A stretch of DNA of 64,000 nt from Bimuria novae-zelandiae CBS 107.79 (lineage: Eukaryota; Ascomycota; Dothideomycetes; Pleosporales; Didymosphaeriaceae). The notes beneath the pieces were generated by a model that saw only the letters and a program-made list of their open reading frames with translations, had not been told where the DNA came from and made no database searches. Every line of letters begins with the position of its first letter. Positions within the stretch are counted from its first letter, which is position 1. A program made the position numbers and the translations under genes. The DNA lies in the NCBI GenBank assembly GCA_010015655.1, contig ML976714.1, forward strand, positions 24,829 through 88,828, read 5' to 3'. Shown here piece by piece: positions 43,677-54,500 of the stretch.

Positions 43677-44295
43677 ATGAGCCTCCTACGGAATTTCCTT
43701 CTCTATGCCTTTGCGCTTTGGGGATTTGTCAATGCAATTCACCAATTGCTCGTCGTCTACCAGAGGCACGAAAAGTCCTTCGGTGTCTCACGTAGCCGAC
43801 TTGAAGGGTGTGACTGTGGAGAGTCGGTCGCGGAAGCAGAATCGCTCGGGTGCAAGTTCGATGCGCTGTCGATGGCCTGGTTGCCAGAGCATTGCAGAGA
43901 CGATGCGCTTACAGCTGAGTTTGACACAACTGGAAAAGGTGAGACACTTTCCAGAAGACTCACTCATTTATACAAGCTAAAATTTGCGTCCAGGACCAAA
44001 CGGAACTTGGCTCTACTATGCGGACACCGAACATACCATTGAAGTCAACGTAGCTGAAGTCGCAGCAATGGGAGACGATTCGTCCAAGCGCGTGCACATG
44101 GACAAAGACTGGCACCAAACACACTGCCTATTCTATTGGTTAAAGCTACATCGCACGAGATTGAATGGGAAGATTATCGAGCCGAGGTCGGACACGGAGG
44201 CCCACATAAGGCATTGCGGTATGGTCTTCCGAGAGCCAGGCTATGGAACGATTTCAGGTGTCGCTCTGAATACCAACGAAGCTGTGGAGGAATAG
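43677..44295 (+). CDS. UstYa-family (DUF3328) oxidase, copy 3
   Basis: The exons are 43677-43938 and 43994-44295, with a 55-nt intron (GTGAGA..GTCCAG, phase 1), giving 187 residues, short for the family. The membrane helix is at the very N-terminus (LLRNFLLYAFALWGFVNAI). The lumenal domain contains a Cys-rich segment (CDCGE..GCKFD..PEHC) and the two HxxHC motifs, WHQTHCLFYW and HIRHCGMVF. The lumenal spacing fits a complete catalytic domain, so the protein is short mainly because the cytosolic tail is missing. An upstream start could be hidden behind a further intron. Confidence 0.8.
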
Positions 44296-45728
44296 TTTCA
44301 GCGCTAGATTACATCTGTTAAGGATTGATCATGACACTGCTCAGTGAATCGAGAAAATTTGCAGTGAATTGGGTAGTCGATCCTGTGGTCTGTGATACGA
44401 ACCAAGCAAGGAATTCAAACTAAAAGCTGATACCACCGAAGCCGTTACAAGCAGTATACGATATTTCAGCTTAGAGCGTACAGGGATCGTGACGTCCGGT
44501 GGCCCGGCGCCCTAGCGGCCGCTCGCAAGTGAAAGAAGGATTTAGAACGGACTATAGAAAAAGGCACTTTAGTGTGCACACTCTTTAGAGCGGTTACTAA
44601 GTCGCGGGCTAGCGGACGTGACAACCCCTGTAAGATGTGCAGGATGCGCTTCACCATATGTACTGAGGGATAGACAAAACGCCGAGACCACCGTAGCCAT
44701 AACAAGCAAATTACGACATTTTAGCTTAAAGCGTAAGATGTGCATGATGCGACCTGTGCATATGCACTTGCACACACCAACCTTGACTACCTAAGTATAC
44801 TGCGTTTGTACTATCTACCATAGGTATTCGGGAGAGACCCGCGTTCACACGCTTGTTGAAGTAAGGCAATGATCCGTGTTTCCAAATCCTCACAGACTAG
44901 TAAATGATGACTAACTATTAACCTACCTAAGGTAGATTAAAGGCCTGCATCATTTCAGCCGTACTCTCAGCTACTGCTCTAGGTCCTAATTATACACGAG
45001 TACACTAAGCCGGCGAGAACGGCTAGGCCTTTCCAGCTGAGTAAGGTACCATTTGCTCCATTAGTTGCGGCTGCATGTCTGCGGTAGCACAGTTGAGATG
45101 CTGATGATATCCCTACCATAGGTACCTGAGGTAGCTTCAATTTCAAGTTTTCGTGGGTAGCATCAGGTGCAGCCTAGCCAACCACATGTGCACCGAGTTC
45201 GGTTTATTTCTTCGCAAGGGTCACCAACGGTTAAGCGAGGGTAAACTTTGCCATTATCCCTGCTCAGTGTAAATAAGCTTTACTCCAAGCACCAACGATA
45301 AAAGAAAACGCATCCACAATGCGGGGGCGCTTTCGTATCGATAAGTGGATTGTTGGGGTAATATGTTGCCGGACATGGTACTTCGTAATGCTCACATAAT
45401 GTAGACGATGTCGGTGAAGTGTGGGGGAAGGATGCAGGCTAGCAAATCGTGAGCGCAGAAGACACGACAGAAGACGCGGCAGGAACAGCAAGGGCAGATC
45501 TGCATGAGTGTCACTGCGGTGCATGTAGAACGCGGCATTTTTTTTCTTTTCAAATACCGAGCTTTCGCAGTTCAATCCGGACCGACTCCGGTCTTCGTAA
45601 ATTACATGACAAACATACTGACGTTACAATCATGGTAGAGCAGCATACCCGCCTTGCAAACAAATCAATACTCTTGTTCACTCATCTGTTCAACTGCTCG
45701 AGCGACCCGAGCGACCCGAGCATACGCA
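44296..45728. other. intergenic region with degenerate repeats
   Basis: About 1.4 kb without a gene. It contains a degenerate ~60-bp direct repeat and several short CCTAAGG/ACCTAGGT-like palindromes around 44925-45125. Confidence 0.4.
44421..44734 (+). repeat. degenerate ~60-bp direct repeat pair
   Basis: 44421-44480 and about 44675-44734 share the pattern GA-ACCACCG-AGCC-T-ACAAGCA followed by ACGA-ATTT-AGCTTA-AGCGTA. A second short pair (GTAAGATGTGCA-GATGCG) occurs near 44630 and 44733. They look like remnants of a repetitive element. Confidence 0.5.
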
Positions 45729-46920
45729 ATGGAGAACAGAACCTCGACGGATCACTACGACGGCGAGAAACAGGCAAACGAGCAATGCACTGTCCGCATT
45801 ATATCATCTACTTCTCCATATCTGCGAAACGGACCGAGTGATGTGAGAGATGTTCTGTATACCAGCTGCATCACATTCGGTGGCTGCAGAACCCTTCTTC
45901 AAATAGATGGCGAACCTTTCATCCTCTGGACCCAAGAAGTCTTTGAATCGGCATCCTGGACCTTTGACGAAGCGCATGCATACCTCGAGCGTCATTTACT
46001 GCAACAGACACCTCACGTCGCGGTTCTCCTATGCAGCTTCCACGATCCTTCTGAGGAGAAGACATCGAGGGACAAGACAATTTTAATCTCCGCGTTAAGC
46101 CTCAAAGCCGAAACGGCAAAATCTGTCCCGATATCCTACCAAGACCGCCAGACGCTTGAAGAGAACCTATTCGATTATGCCAATCATGAGGCTCTCCGCT
46201 CTACAAATTCTCGAGGAATCTTCACCTACATCAAGAGGAACCTCGCCTTTGTTGTCGCTGCCATAATTCTTCTTCTGATGGGAATCGCACTCGCAGCAAC
46301 ACTCCACCGCGCCAGCCCTGACCCCAACGTCTGGCTATCGTGGGATCTTCCCAAAGACAGCAAAGGCCCCAAGAACCAGCTTCAATTCACGTGGCCACAC
46401 CCCAACTTCACCACCTGGAGCGCCGAAAGCGGCCGCAACATCGACGACTTCTATCTCCGCCGTAAGTTCGCCGCGCCGCTTCTTCCTACCTTTGAAGGTA
46501 CACATGACACTAACCCTCTTTCTCCTTCCAGTCGACGACCAAACCCTCATCCCCACCGCCTCCGTCGACGCCTCCGAGCTGCAATACCAATCCTGGTACG
46601 CAACCCACTACCCCTGGTTCGCCACGCTCGGGGACTCACGCGCCTACCTCAATTCGACCTACTGGCGCTCCCCGCGCAGCCTTCCTTTGAAAATAGACCA
46701 CGAGTTCCACGTCGCGCACTGCGTGCTCACCATGAAGCGGTACTGGAAGGCGCGCGAGTCGGGGCGCCACGTGTGTCCGCGGGACATTGACCACGGGCAC
46801 ATAAGCCACTGTTTTGGGGTGCTGGAGAGCTATGCTTTTAGTGGGTTTGAGACGCAGCATCGGATGGATCCGCAGGTGAATGGGACGGAGCTGATGTGGA
46901 TTGTGAATGCGTGTTTTTAG
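45729..46920 (+). CDS. UstYa-family (DUF3328) oxidase, copy 4, with long N-terminal domain
   Basis: The exons are 45729-46461 and 46532-46920, with a 70-nt intron (GTAAGT..CTTCCAG, phase 1), giving 373 residues. Residues 1-165 are a soluble domain of unknown type (VRDVLYTSCITFGGCRTLL and FESASWTFDEAHAYLERHLL are typical stretches). A membrane helix follows at about 171-191 (NLAFVVAAIILLLMGIALAA), then the UstYa domain with FHVAHCVLTMKRYW and GHISHCFGVLE. The N-terminal domain is much longer than in the other three copies. It may be a true fusion, or a neighbouring gene joined because no stop intervenes. ATG 45729 was preferred; an in-frame ATG at 45654 would add 25 residues. Confidence 0.78.
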
Positions 46921-47100
46921 CTTCCCCGAACACGTTCCTATATGTTTAAAATCTTCCAACATGTTGAGTGGAGTTGTGTTATATCCATTCGAATATAATT
47001 CTATCGCATCAGGAAACATCGCTGGAGAACAAGCGTGTCAATACTTTGCATACTATATTTATCACCTACGTACCACAGAGGCTAACCTCCCCCTCACAGC

Positions 47101-47846
47101 TCATCCTTCCACCCACCCATCCCCCGCCCCCAACATCCAATTCACCCCCACCAACTCCAACCCCCATTTCCCGACCCACTCCTTCGCAGGAAAGCTCCTG
47201 CGCTCCACAAACTCTTCCCCACCCACGTCCCCCTTCTCCAACTTCTTCATCCCCTCCGGCTCGCGGTAGAGCAGGAAGTGGTACCTGTGCGGCTTAGAGT
47301 CATCTTTTGGGCCTGGGGCAAGGTACTGCGTTAGCGTTTTGCCGCTTTGGACGTTGGGCGAGGAGGCTGGGATCGAGGACACGACCCAGTGGCGCCAGTA
47401 GGCGAATTTAGGGTCGTCGGGGGTCGGTGCGTCCGGGTCGATCATGAGGAAGGTGTAGGTTATTGAGGAAGGGGTGTTGGGCTGGTGGGTTGGGTTGGGT
47501 TAGTCACGTGTGAGGATATATGTATATGTACAACGTTGAAGGAAGACATGTTGTTGTCATAACCGTAGAAAGTAGAGGATTAAATACGCACCTCAGGAGT
47601 GAACGACACACTAGGCACATCTTTAACCTCGCTCACGCGCAACAAATTCCCCGCAACCACCGGCTTCTCGCCGAACGAGACCGAAAGCTCAACCGACGGC
47701 TTGAACGTCTCGGGGATAACTGGTGAAGGCAGCAGACCAGTCTTTGAGAGAGAAGCGAGGAGGGCCGAGGATTCGATGTTGGCTGCCATCTTGTTCGAAA
47801 TACTGATCTTGAGTGGTGTGAAAGAGTGAAAGTTTACAGTTGTCAT
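47101..47846 (-). CDS. PEBP-family protein (Tfs1/carboxypeptidase Y inhibitor-like)
   Basis: The exons are 47846-47592 and 47481-47101, with a 110-nt intron (GTGCGT..CTAAC..CACCAG, phase 0), giving 211 residues, or 192 if the second Met (codon ATG at 47789) is the start, which matches usual family N-termini better. The ligand-binding signature is present: MIDPDAPTPDDPKFAYWRHWVV (the DPDxP motif) and later KPHRYHFLLY (the HRY/H motif). The family binds phospholipid headgroups or inhibits proteases; Tfs1 in yeast inhibits carboxypeptidase Y. The gene borders the UstYa cluster and points towards it, but nothing in the sequence ties it to that pathway. Confidence 0.85.
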
Positions 47847-48272
47847 GAAAGGTGTTCGTGGGGTACTTCTTGGTGTTGAGCTAGACCGGACGGCTATTGG
47901 TGGAAGATCTGGACGCCAAGGACCATGTTTGGGGACTTGGACGAGGTCGTTCGACTCAACACTTTCTGCCGTTAGGAGACGCTCTGCGAAGGGTGCTCTG
48001 GATAGTAATGATCACCAGATGGCATTACGAACGATGAACACATGTATGAATGTACTACCCTCGGCATCAGATCATCGAACGTTTGCGGCAGGGTATGCAG
48101 ACTAAGAGATGGCAAAATATAATCACTCGAATGAATAAATATTGAATAGATGCAGTGTTGTAACAAGCCCAATATAGGGTCCAAACGCCGCTCTAATGCC
48201 TTCCAACATGCGCCTTCCTGTAATAACGCCAAAGCTATGCAACACCTATATACATTGCAAAGGAAATCACAT

Positions 48273-50263
48273 CTACAGCTCGTGGTGCTGCGGGACATGA
48301 ATGTACCAGCTTCTTGGGCCGGGCGCTACACCGAGCCACCAATTCCACAAGCGACCACCCTCAAAGATAATGATCTTCACGCTACGTTATGTATTAGTAA
48401 TTGATAGTTCCAGAGTTGAATGTACACTTACAACGTCCCGGGCATTTCGAGCCACTTCCTCAGCACATACTTCCACGCTCGGTAGACGAGGTCGAATTCC
48501 GCCCAGAACTCTTCTGCGAACGTCATGTTATCGGGGTTCCAATTGCGCGTGAAGTCTGGCTTCTCCGGCATGCCGTCATCAGTCGGACTGGCGTCGTCGC
48601 TTGAGCAATCACTGCCATCGCCGAGGACTTGCTTCACTTTTTCGACCTCCTTCTCTGTTTCGGGTGTCGTTGGGATTACATCGCGGTGGATACCATCGCG
48701 GTCTTCGACCATATGGCGGAACTCCTTGATAGCCGAGAGCGAATGCGAGAGACGGTGCATGGTATTGACAAGCGCGACGAGCTCGGTGCGGCGAAGCGGA
48801 GGGTCCTTTGAGGAATCCTTCTCATCAAATTCGAAGAGCACCTTGAGCGCAGTGCCGTACCCATTGGTCTGAATTTTGCCCCAAAGGCGGCACTTGTCGC
48901 AGCCTACGCAGTCCATGATGCGGCTCACGTTCCTGAAGCGGTTGCGGAAGTCTTCCTTCAATAGGGCGGAATCGGGATCACGGAACATGACCGTCTCGTC
49001 GAAGATCTCGGGGCCATCTGGAAGTGCCGAGGCCAGGCGGAGCACAGAGTGCTTGGTGCGCATGTCTTGCTCTGGGTCTTCTGAACAAAAGGTAAAGTCT
49101 TTGATGTGTTGCTTTATCTTGCCAACGGCGCGCATGACGAGAGCGTAGTTGAAGTAGATGTTGGAGACGCGGTCGGGAAATTTGTGCAGTCGCTGCTCGT
49201 AGCAGGCCAGATTGGGGCCCCATTCGCCCGTCGTCTGGTTCAGATAATCCCAGCACAGATGAGTTGAGATGGAGGCGTGCATCCCCGAGATGACGCGGTG
49301 GAAGACGCGCTTCTCGAGACAGGTGTCATCGAATTCAATCGGGTCTAGGCGAGCGGGGTCAGCTCCTTTGGCGATGGCAGACTTGACAGAGTTTCCAAAG
49401 GCCTGCTCTTTCATGACATTGCGCAGTTGATTTGCGGCCTGCAACTGCTGAGGGTTGTTGAAGCCTCCAAGGGGCGACGCGCCACCAAAGGAGGACTGGG
49501 CGGTTGACTGTTCGCCTTTGGGCGGCTTGCTGAAGCAATTTTCGCGGTATATGGCTTCCCAAACCTGGTGGGCTCCTACGCCGGCGTAGCCTGTGAAGCG
49601 CTCAGGGTTGTCCACCAGCGAAACGTAGTCGCCTTTTGCGGTAGCCGATGCATCGTCCGGTATGCAGTAGTCGCGGTCGTCGCACTCGTCGTCGTATTCA
49701 ACTACACAGCTCTCGTCCACCTTGTCACCAAGTCCACCCTGCAGCGGCTTCTGCCTGTGTTCTCTCTGCTGCTTCTTTCCCGGATGCTGGGCCGTCGGAC
49801 CCTCCAGCTTTCCCAGCTCCTTCGCCCGCCAAACCAAGGGTATATCCTCTTCATTCTCCAGAGTGTTGACCGCACATGCCCGGTTCCCACACATGCCATC
49901 ATCGTCGTCCCAAAACGGACATTTCTTGCTGTACAAGCTGAGCCGGTAATGTGAAAAGAAGTCGGTGTTCTGCGTGATCGAGTGAAGGTACGGATGGATC
50001 GCTTCGTTCAACTGTTCGAGAGTATTGTAGCTCGCACACGCGTCGGACACAATTGCCCCTGGTTCGAACTGCAGGACGGTATAATTAGTACGTTTACCCT
50101 GTGGCGCATAGTTGCAGTGCGGGGTGCAGGAGGAGCGGTTGCTTACATCGCAGACGTCTGCTGGAGCATCCTTGGACTTTGACGGAGCGGCCTGGCTCGC
50201 CGCATGCGAACTCCCCAGCAGCGAGAACACCGCGAGGTAGAACACGTGCGCCGCGGTCCGCAT
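48273..50263 (-). CDS. ERO1: ER thiol oxidase ERO1 (three exons)
   Basis: Flavoenzyme that oxidises protein disulfide isomerase in the ER lumen. The exons are 50263-50147, 50068-48432 and 48381-48273, giving 620 residues. Intron 1 (78 nt, GTAAGC..CTGCAG) is in frame. Intron 2 (50 nt, GTAAGT, TACTAAT branch, GTAG) joins a 36-residue C-terminal exon ending in IIIFEGGRLWNWW and PRSWYIHVP, which matches the fungal ERO1 tail. Without this splice the protein ends at 48428. A signal peptide (MRTAAHVFYLAVFSLLGSSHA), the SITQNTDFFSHYRLSLY region, the CPFWDDDDGMCGNRAC segment and the active-site CVGCDKC are all seen. Fungus-specific acidic and Gln-rich inserts lie near residue 150. Confidence 0.93.
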
Positions 50264-50827
50264 CCTGTGCTATGAATAGCGAGAGTCTCTTTGAATGTCA
50301 GCAAACGTCTGCGACGGCGCATTTCAGAATCCGGCACTCACGCTCTCCTTCACAGATATATAGCTCGCGCCCAGACTCGCGGAGCCGGCTGTCGGCGGGG
50401 TACTCAAAGAGGCCAACTGTATAAATCGCCAGTGGAATGCACAGCAGCTCCAGGTGTGGACGTGGCGGTGGACGGCGGCTTCTATGCAGGACCTAATATG
50501 GGAAGACAAGATATAAATGAAAGACAATAGTGCGGGGTTCGCCGTGTCTGAAGGGAAGGTGTGACTGGTGACGGCGCGCAAATATGTTGAATTAAATTAA
50601 GGGCCGAGGGACCCTGCTCCAACAATCGTAATCACGCTGCCATCGGACCATCATGGGTGAAAGCAATGTGTCCACTCCTTCTGATGCTGTGGCGAGTGCT
50701 GTGGCGGTGCTGTGACGCACCATGCCGGTAGGGTTGAGAGAGCCGCCCCAACAACTTCGTTCTATGGCATCGAAACAACAAAGAAGACTGAAGAGAACAG
50801 CACAATATCGATTCCACTACCAGAATA
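50264..50827. other. divergent ERO1 / rhodanese intergenic region
   Basis: About 560 bp between divergently transcribed genes. It probably contains both promoters, with a TATATAG block at 50356 about 95 bp upstream of ERO1's ATG. No gene is supported. Confidence 0.4.
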
Positions 50828-51419
50828 ATGTCCGAAGCGCCCAAGTCCAATTGGTACGACGCCTTCCCAGCACCTAAGACCATCGCACCCCTCCTTACAC
50901 GCGACGTCGCCTTGTCAAACCTGTCTTCGTCCGACCTCCTCCTCGTGGACATGCGTCGCACCGACTATGAAGGCGGTACCATAAAAGGTAGCCTGAACTT
51001 GCCTGCTCAGTCTTTCTACATGAACAGAGCCGTCCTGTACGATCTATGTAAGCGAGCAGGCGTGAAAAAAGTCGCATTCTACTGCGGTACGTAATCATAG
51101 CTCTAGTGTGTACCACCACGGGGAACCCAGGGTAATCGATGACTGTCTTTGTGATACTTAAAGTTGGGCGCACTATGGTGTGACATGTCACGTTACTCTG
51201 GCTCCGTAAGGGTGGCTCAGCTGAGTTGTTGCAGGGTCAAGCAATGGCAGAGGACCGCGGTGTTCGGGATGGTTTGCTGATTACATTTCCGAGAGAGGTG
51301 AGACTGAAGTACAATCGCTGACGCTCGCCGAGGGCATCAAGGGTTGGGTAAAGGCAGGGCCACCATTCACGGACGCGATGGAAGGCTACACCCCGGATTA
51401 CTGGAAACAGTTCGAGTAG
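50828..51419 (+). CDS. small rhodanese/Acr2-type arsenate reductase-like protein
   Basis: The exons are 50828-51086 and 51235-51419, with a 148-nt intron (GTACGT..TTGCAG, phase 1), giving 147 residues: a single rhodanese domain of the CDC25/Acr2 type. The start region has WYDAFPAPKT, the first conserved block is LLLVDMRRTDYEGGTIKGSLNLPAQ, and the active-site loop is FYCGSSNGRGPR, where C-x5-R is the phosphate/arsenate-binding loop. The intron falls one codon after the catalytic Cys, and the frame matches exactly after splicing. Acr2-like enzymes reduce arsenate with glutathione; some relatives are phosphatases. The C-terminus reads GYTPDYWKQFE. Tail-to-tail with MPH1, 113 bp apart. Confidence 0.8.
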
Positions 51420-51532
51420 AAGAGGACAATAGGCAGACGATAAATCTTGTTCAATATTTATATATCATCATGACTACCTCTGTGAAAGATCATCGGGTGG
51501 TATACAATATGCGCCAACGCTGGATAATCCAA

Positions 51533-54500
51533 TCATTCGTCGTCCTCGTCGTCCTCAATGATACGGCGAGCTCTCTTCTTCGTGATAGGGGGCTCATCTT
51601 CATCTTCGTCTTCCTCCGAAGCCGAATCAATGACAAAAGTCCTTGCCTTTGACGTCGATTCCGCCCGTGGACGAAGCGGAACATCGTCCTCACTATCGCT
51701 GCTTACGACCTGGTCGTCGTCGCTGACATCGCTGGTGAAGATCTTCTCCGCCTTTTTCGGTCTTTTCGGTCGCGCTGCTTTGAGCACCGCTTGCGTGCCT
51801 TTACCAATGCCGTTGAAATCTGTACCTGGTAGACTAGACGTTGGATGAACCTCAAGCTCCACATTCTCGTCATCGTCCGCTATGAAACTGACCAAGTCGG
51901 AATCTAATCTGTATGCTTGGGTATCCTGAGGGTCAAACGCGCCTACTGAATCGTCTGAGCCTATGGTCTCGGCCTGGGATGCCATCCTCATATGCGGATC
52001 TGTGGGAGGTGGGGAAGATGCATCCCCTTCTTCTGCGAGTGCAGAGGTTCGCCAAGTGGGTGTCTCAGTCGTCAGTGTCTTCGAAATCTTCTTCGACCCC
52101 CGGACAGGAGTCGGAGTCGTCGTCGTATTCGCGTCCTTGCGTGGACGGCCACGAGGTTTCGGTGGCGCTTCGGTTTTTGGTTTGGGGCCAGCTTTTGCTT
52201 TTGGTTTGAGTCCAGGCTTGGCCTTGGATTTGCGCAACGGCTGCGAGGGTGGATCCTCATCAGCCCACACGTCGTCTGGGACGACCGGTTCGGTGGTCTC
52301 CTTCGCTTTCGCCTTCGGCTTGGGTCCAGGTTTTGCTCGGGATTTCTGCAAAGGCTGCGAAGGCGGGTCTTCGTCGGCCCACAAGTCTTCTTGAACAACG
52401 GGTGTGGTCTCACTGTCTGATATGACGATGTTGGCGGGCATATCCTGCCAATCCTCGACGCGCATCTGGTCCTTGAACTCGTCTAACCGATCCTCGTTCA
52501 TAGCATGCATTCTTTGGACTGTCTTGACAAAAGCCTCAGTAGCGCGACCATGTCTTTGGAAATTGTGTGTTTTCGACAGCGCACGTTGGTGTTCGGGATG
52601 CGCCCGGCGGTTTAACTCTGGTATCGACTCATCGTCATCTTCGAGCACGCTTGTATAGAGTTGGCGTAGGTTATGAGCTGCCTGATCATTGAGGTATACG
52701 CTTTCCAATGGCGGTAGCTCCAACACTTGCTCGCTCGGATGCAAAGTTGCGGCCTTCTTAGCTCGGCTTCTGGGTGCGATTTCTTTGTCCATCCGACCTG
52801 CAGCGACGAAGCCCGTAAGAACGCCCTCGGGCATATGAAACTTCTTCGGAGGCTTCTTTGGAGCCTTTCCCCGCTTCTTCTTCGGCTCAGGAAGCCAGTC
52901 TGATTGAGAGTTTTCAAGTGGAATATTGACAACGCGTCTTTCTACGACTGGTTGAACATCTCGTGGCAATATACGGCGAGAGATCTCGTCGTGAAAATGG
53001 AACCTGGACCCTTCGGCAATGAGTTGCTGCATTACTTCGTAGCTGTCTTTGGCCTTGTTTGCGTCATTCACTTCCTTGCCTTCCATCTGCAGGAAGATTA
53101 CTTTGCCTTCGCGCTTGCGCCCAGTGCGACCCATTCTCTGAAGCATTCGTATTGGCGAAGCTTTGGAATCGTACAGAACGATAAGGTCAAGGTCACCGAT
53201 GTCAAGACCTTCCTCGCCAATCGAGGTGGCGACAAGTGTATTGAAAGTGCCTGCTTTGAACTGTTCGATGACTTCAAGCTGCTCTTTCTGATTCATACCA
53301 TCAGAGTTCTTGCTTGACGATTGACCGACAAAGACACGAGGGCGAATCATTGGCTGGTGTCTACGAAGAACACGCACAATGTCTTCAGCACTGTCCCGGA
53401 AATGTGCGAAAACCATGATGCGTGACTGCGTAACAGCTGTATCAGGACCTGAACGATCTTCAGCATTTGCGAAATGCTCCAGAATGGCCTGCTGGAGGAA
53501 CTCCATCTTCGGGTGACCGACGAAATTCTCATTGCTGGTCCATGTTTGAAGCCGGACTATGAGCTTCTTGAAAGGCTCGCTATTGAGTATACTGGTTATA
53601 GTTTTGGATTTGCTTTGCGCGTGGGTGTCTTTGAAATCCTTCAATTTCACGTAGAACGGACCAATGCCATGGTATTTCAAAAGCTCCATCGCTTGTGAGA
53701 TGGATCCCAAAACCGTGAAGACGTCGTGGACCATCCATTTTACTCCTTGAGATGCGTTTTTACCCGCGTCTAGGGCCCATTTCTTGCGGGCGTTTGTGAT
53801 CCCGAACGGAGTGATATCCAGAGGATCCTTCGACCAGTATGCATTCAATCCTGCTACTTTGTTGACCGAGGGTTGTAGTGCTTGACTATATAGATCCATG
53901 CACATTTGCATCTCGTCGGTATTTTTGAACACATGCTTTTCAACTTTCCGATGATGTATGTATCGACTGATATCCAGAGAACTTTCGGTTCGGATCTCCA
54001 CGCGGGAGATATCCAGTCCGTCAATAACCTTCTGCACAGACTCTACGTCGGCGCCCGGCGTCGCAGTGAGAGCGAGAACACGGAAGCTATTGTTAAATCG
54101 GCGCAGGAAGCTTACAACCTCCACATAGGCATATCCCCCGGTAGCCCGATGCGCCTCATCGGCAACAAGCAGCACGATCTTTTTGGGATCTGCGTAGCCA
54201 TGCTTGAGATCGTTGATCAGCGTTTGAGGGGTCATGAAAAACACTCTCTTGCTCGCCCATTCCTCAGCGCGGACAGCTGGAGCGACACCGCCAATAAGCA
54301 TGGTAGTACACGAGCGGGGTATGCCGCAAATATGGAAGCAGGCGTCAATCTGCTGGGCGACGAGCGGTTTCGTTGGGGCCACGAACACGATTTGTGCTTC
54401 GGTCGTCCACCGGAACCAGTTCAACATGATGGTTGCTGCAATGAATGTTTTGCCAAGACCGGTGGGCAGGGCCACCAGAAGATTGTGAAAAAGTCCACGA

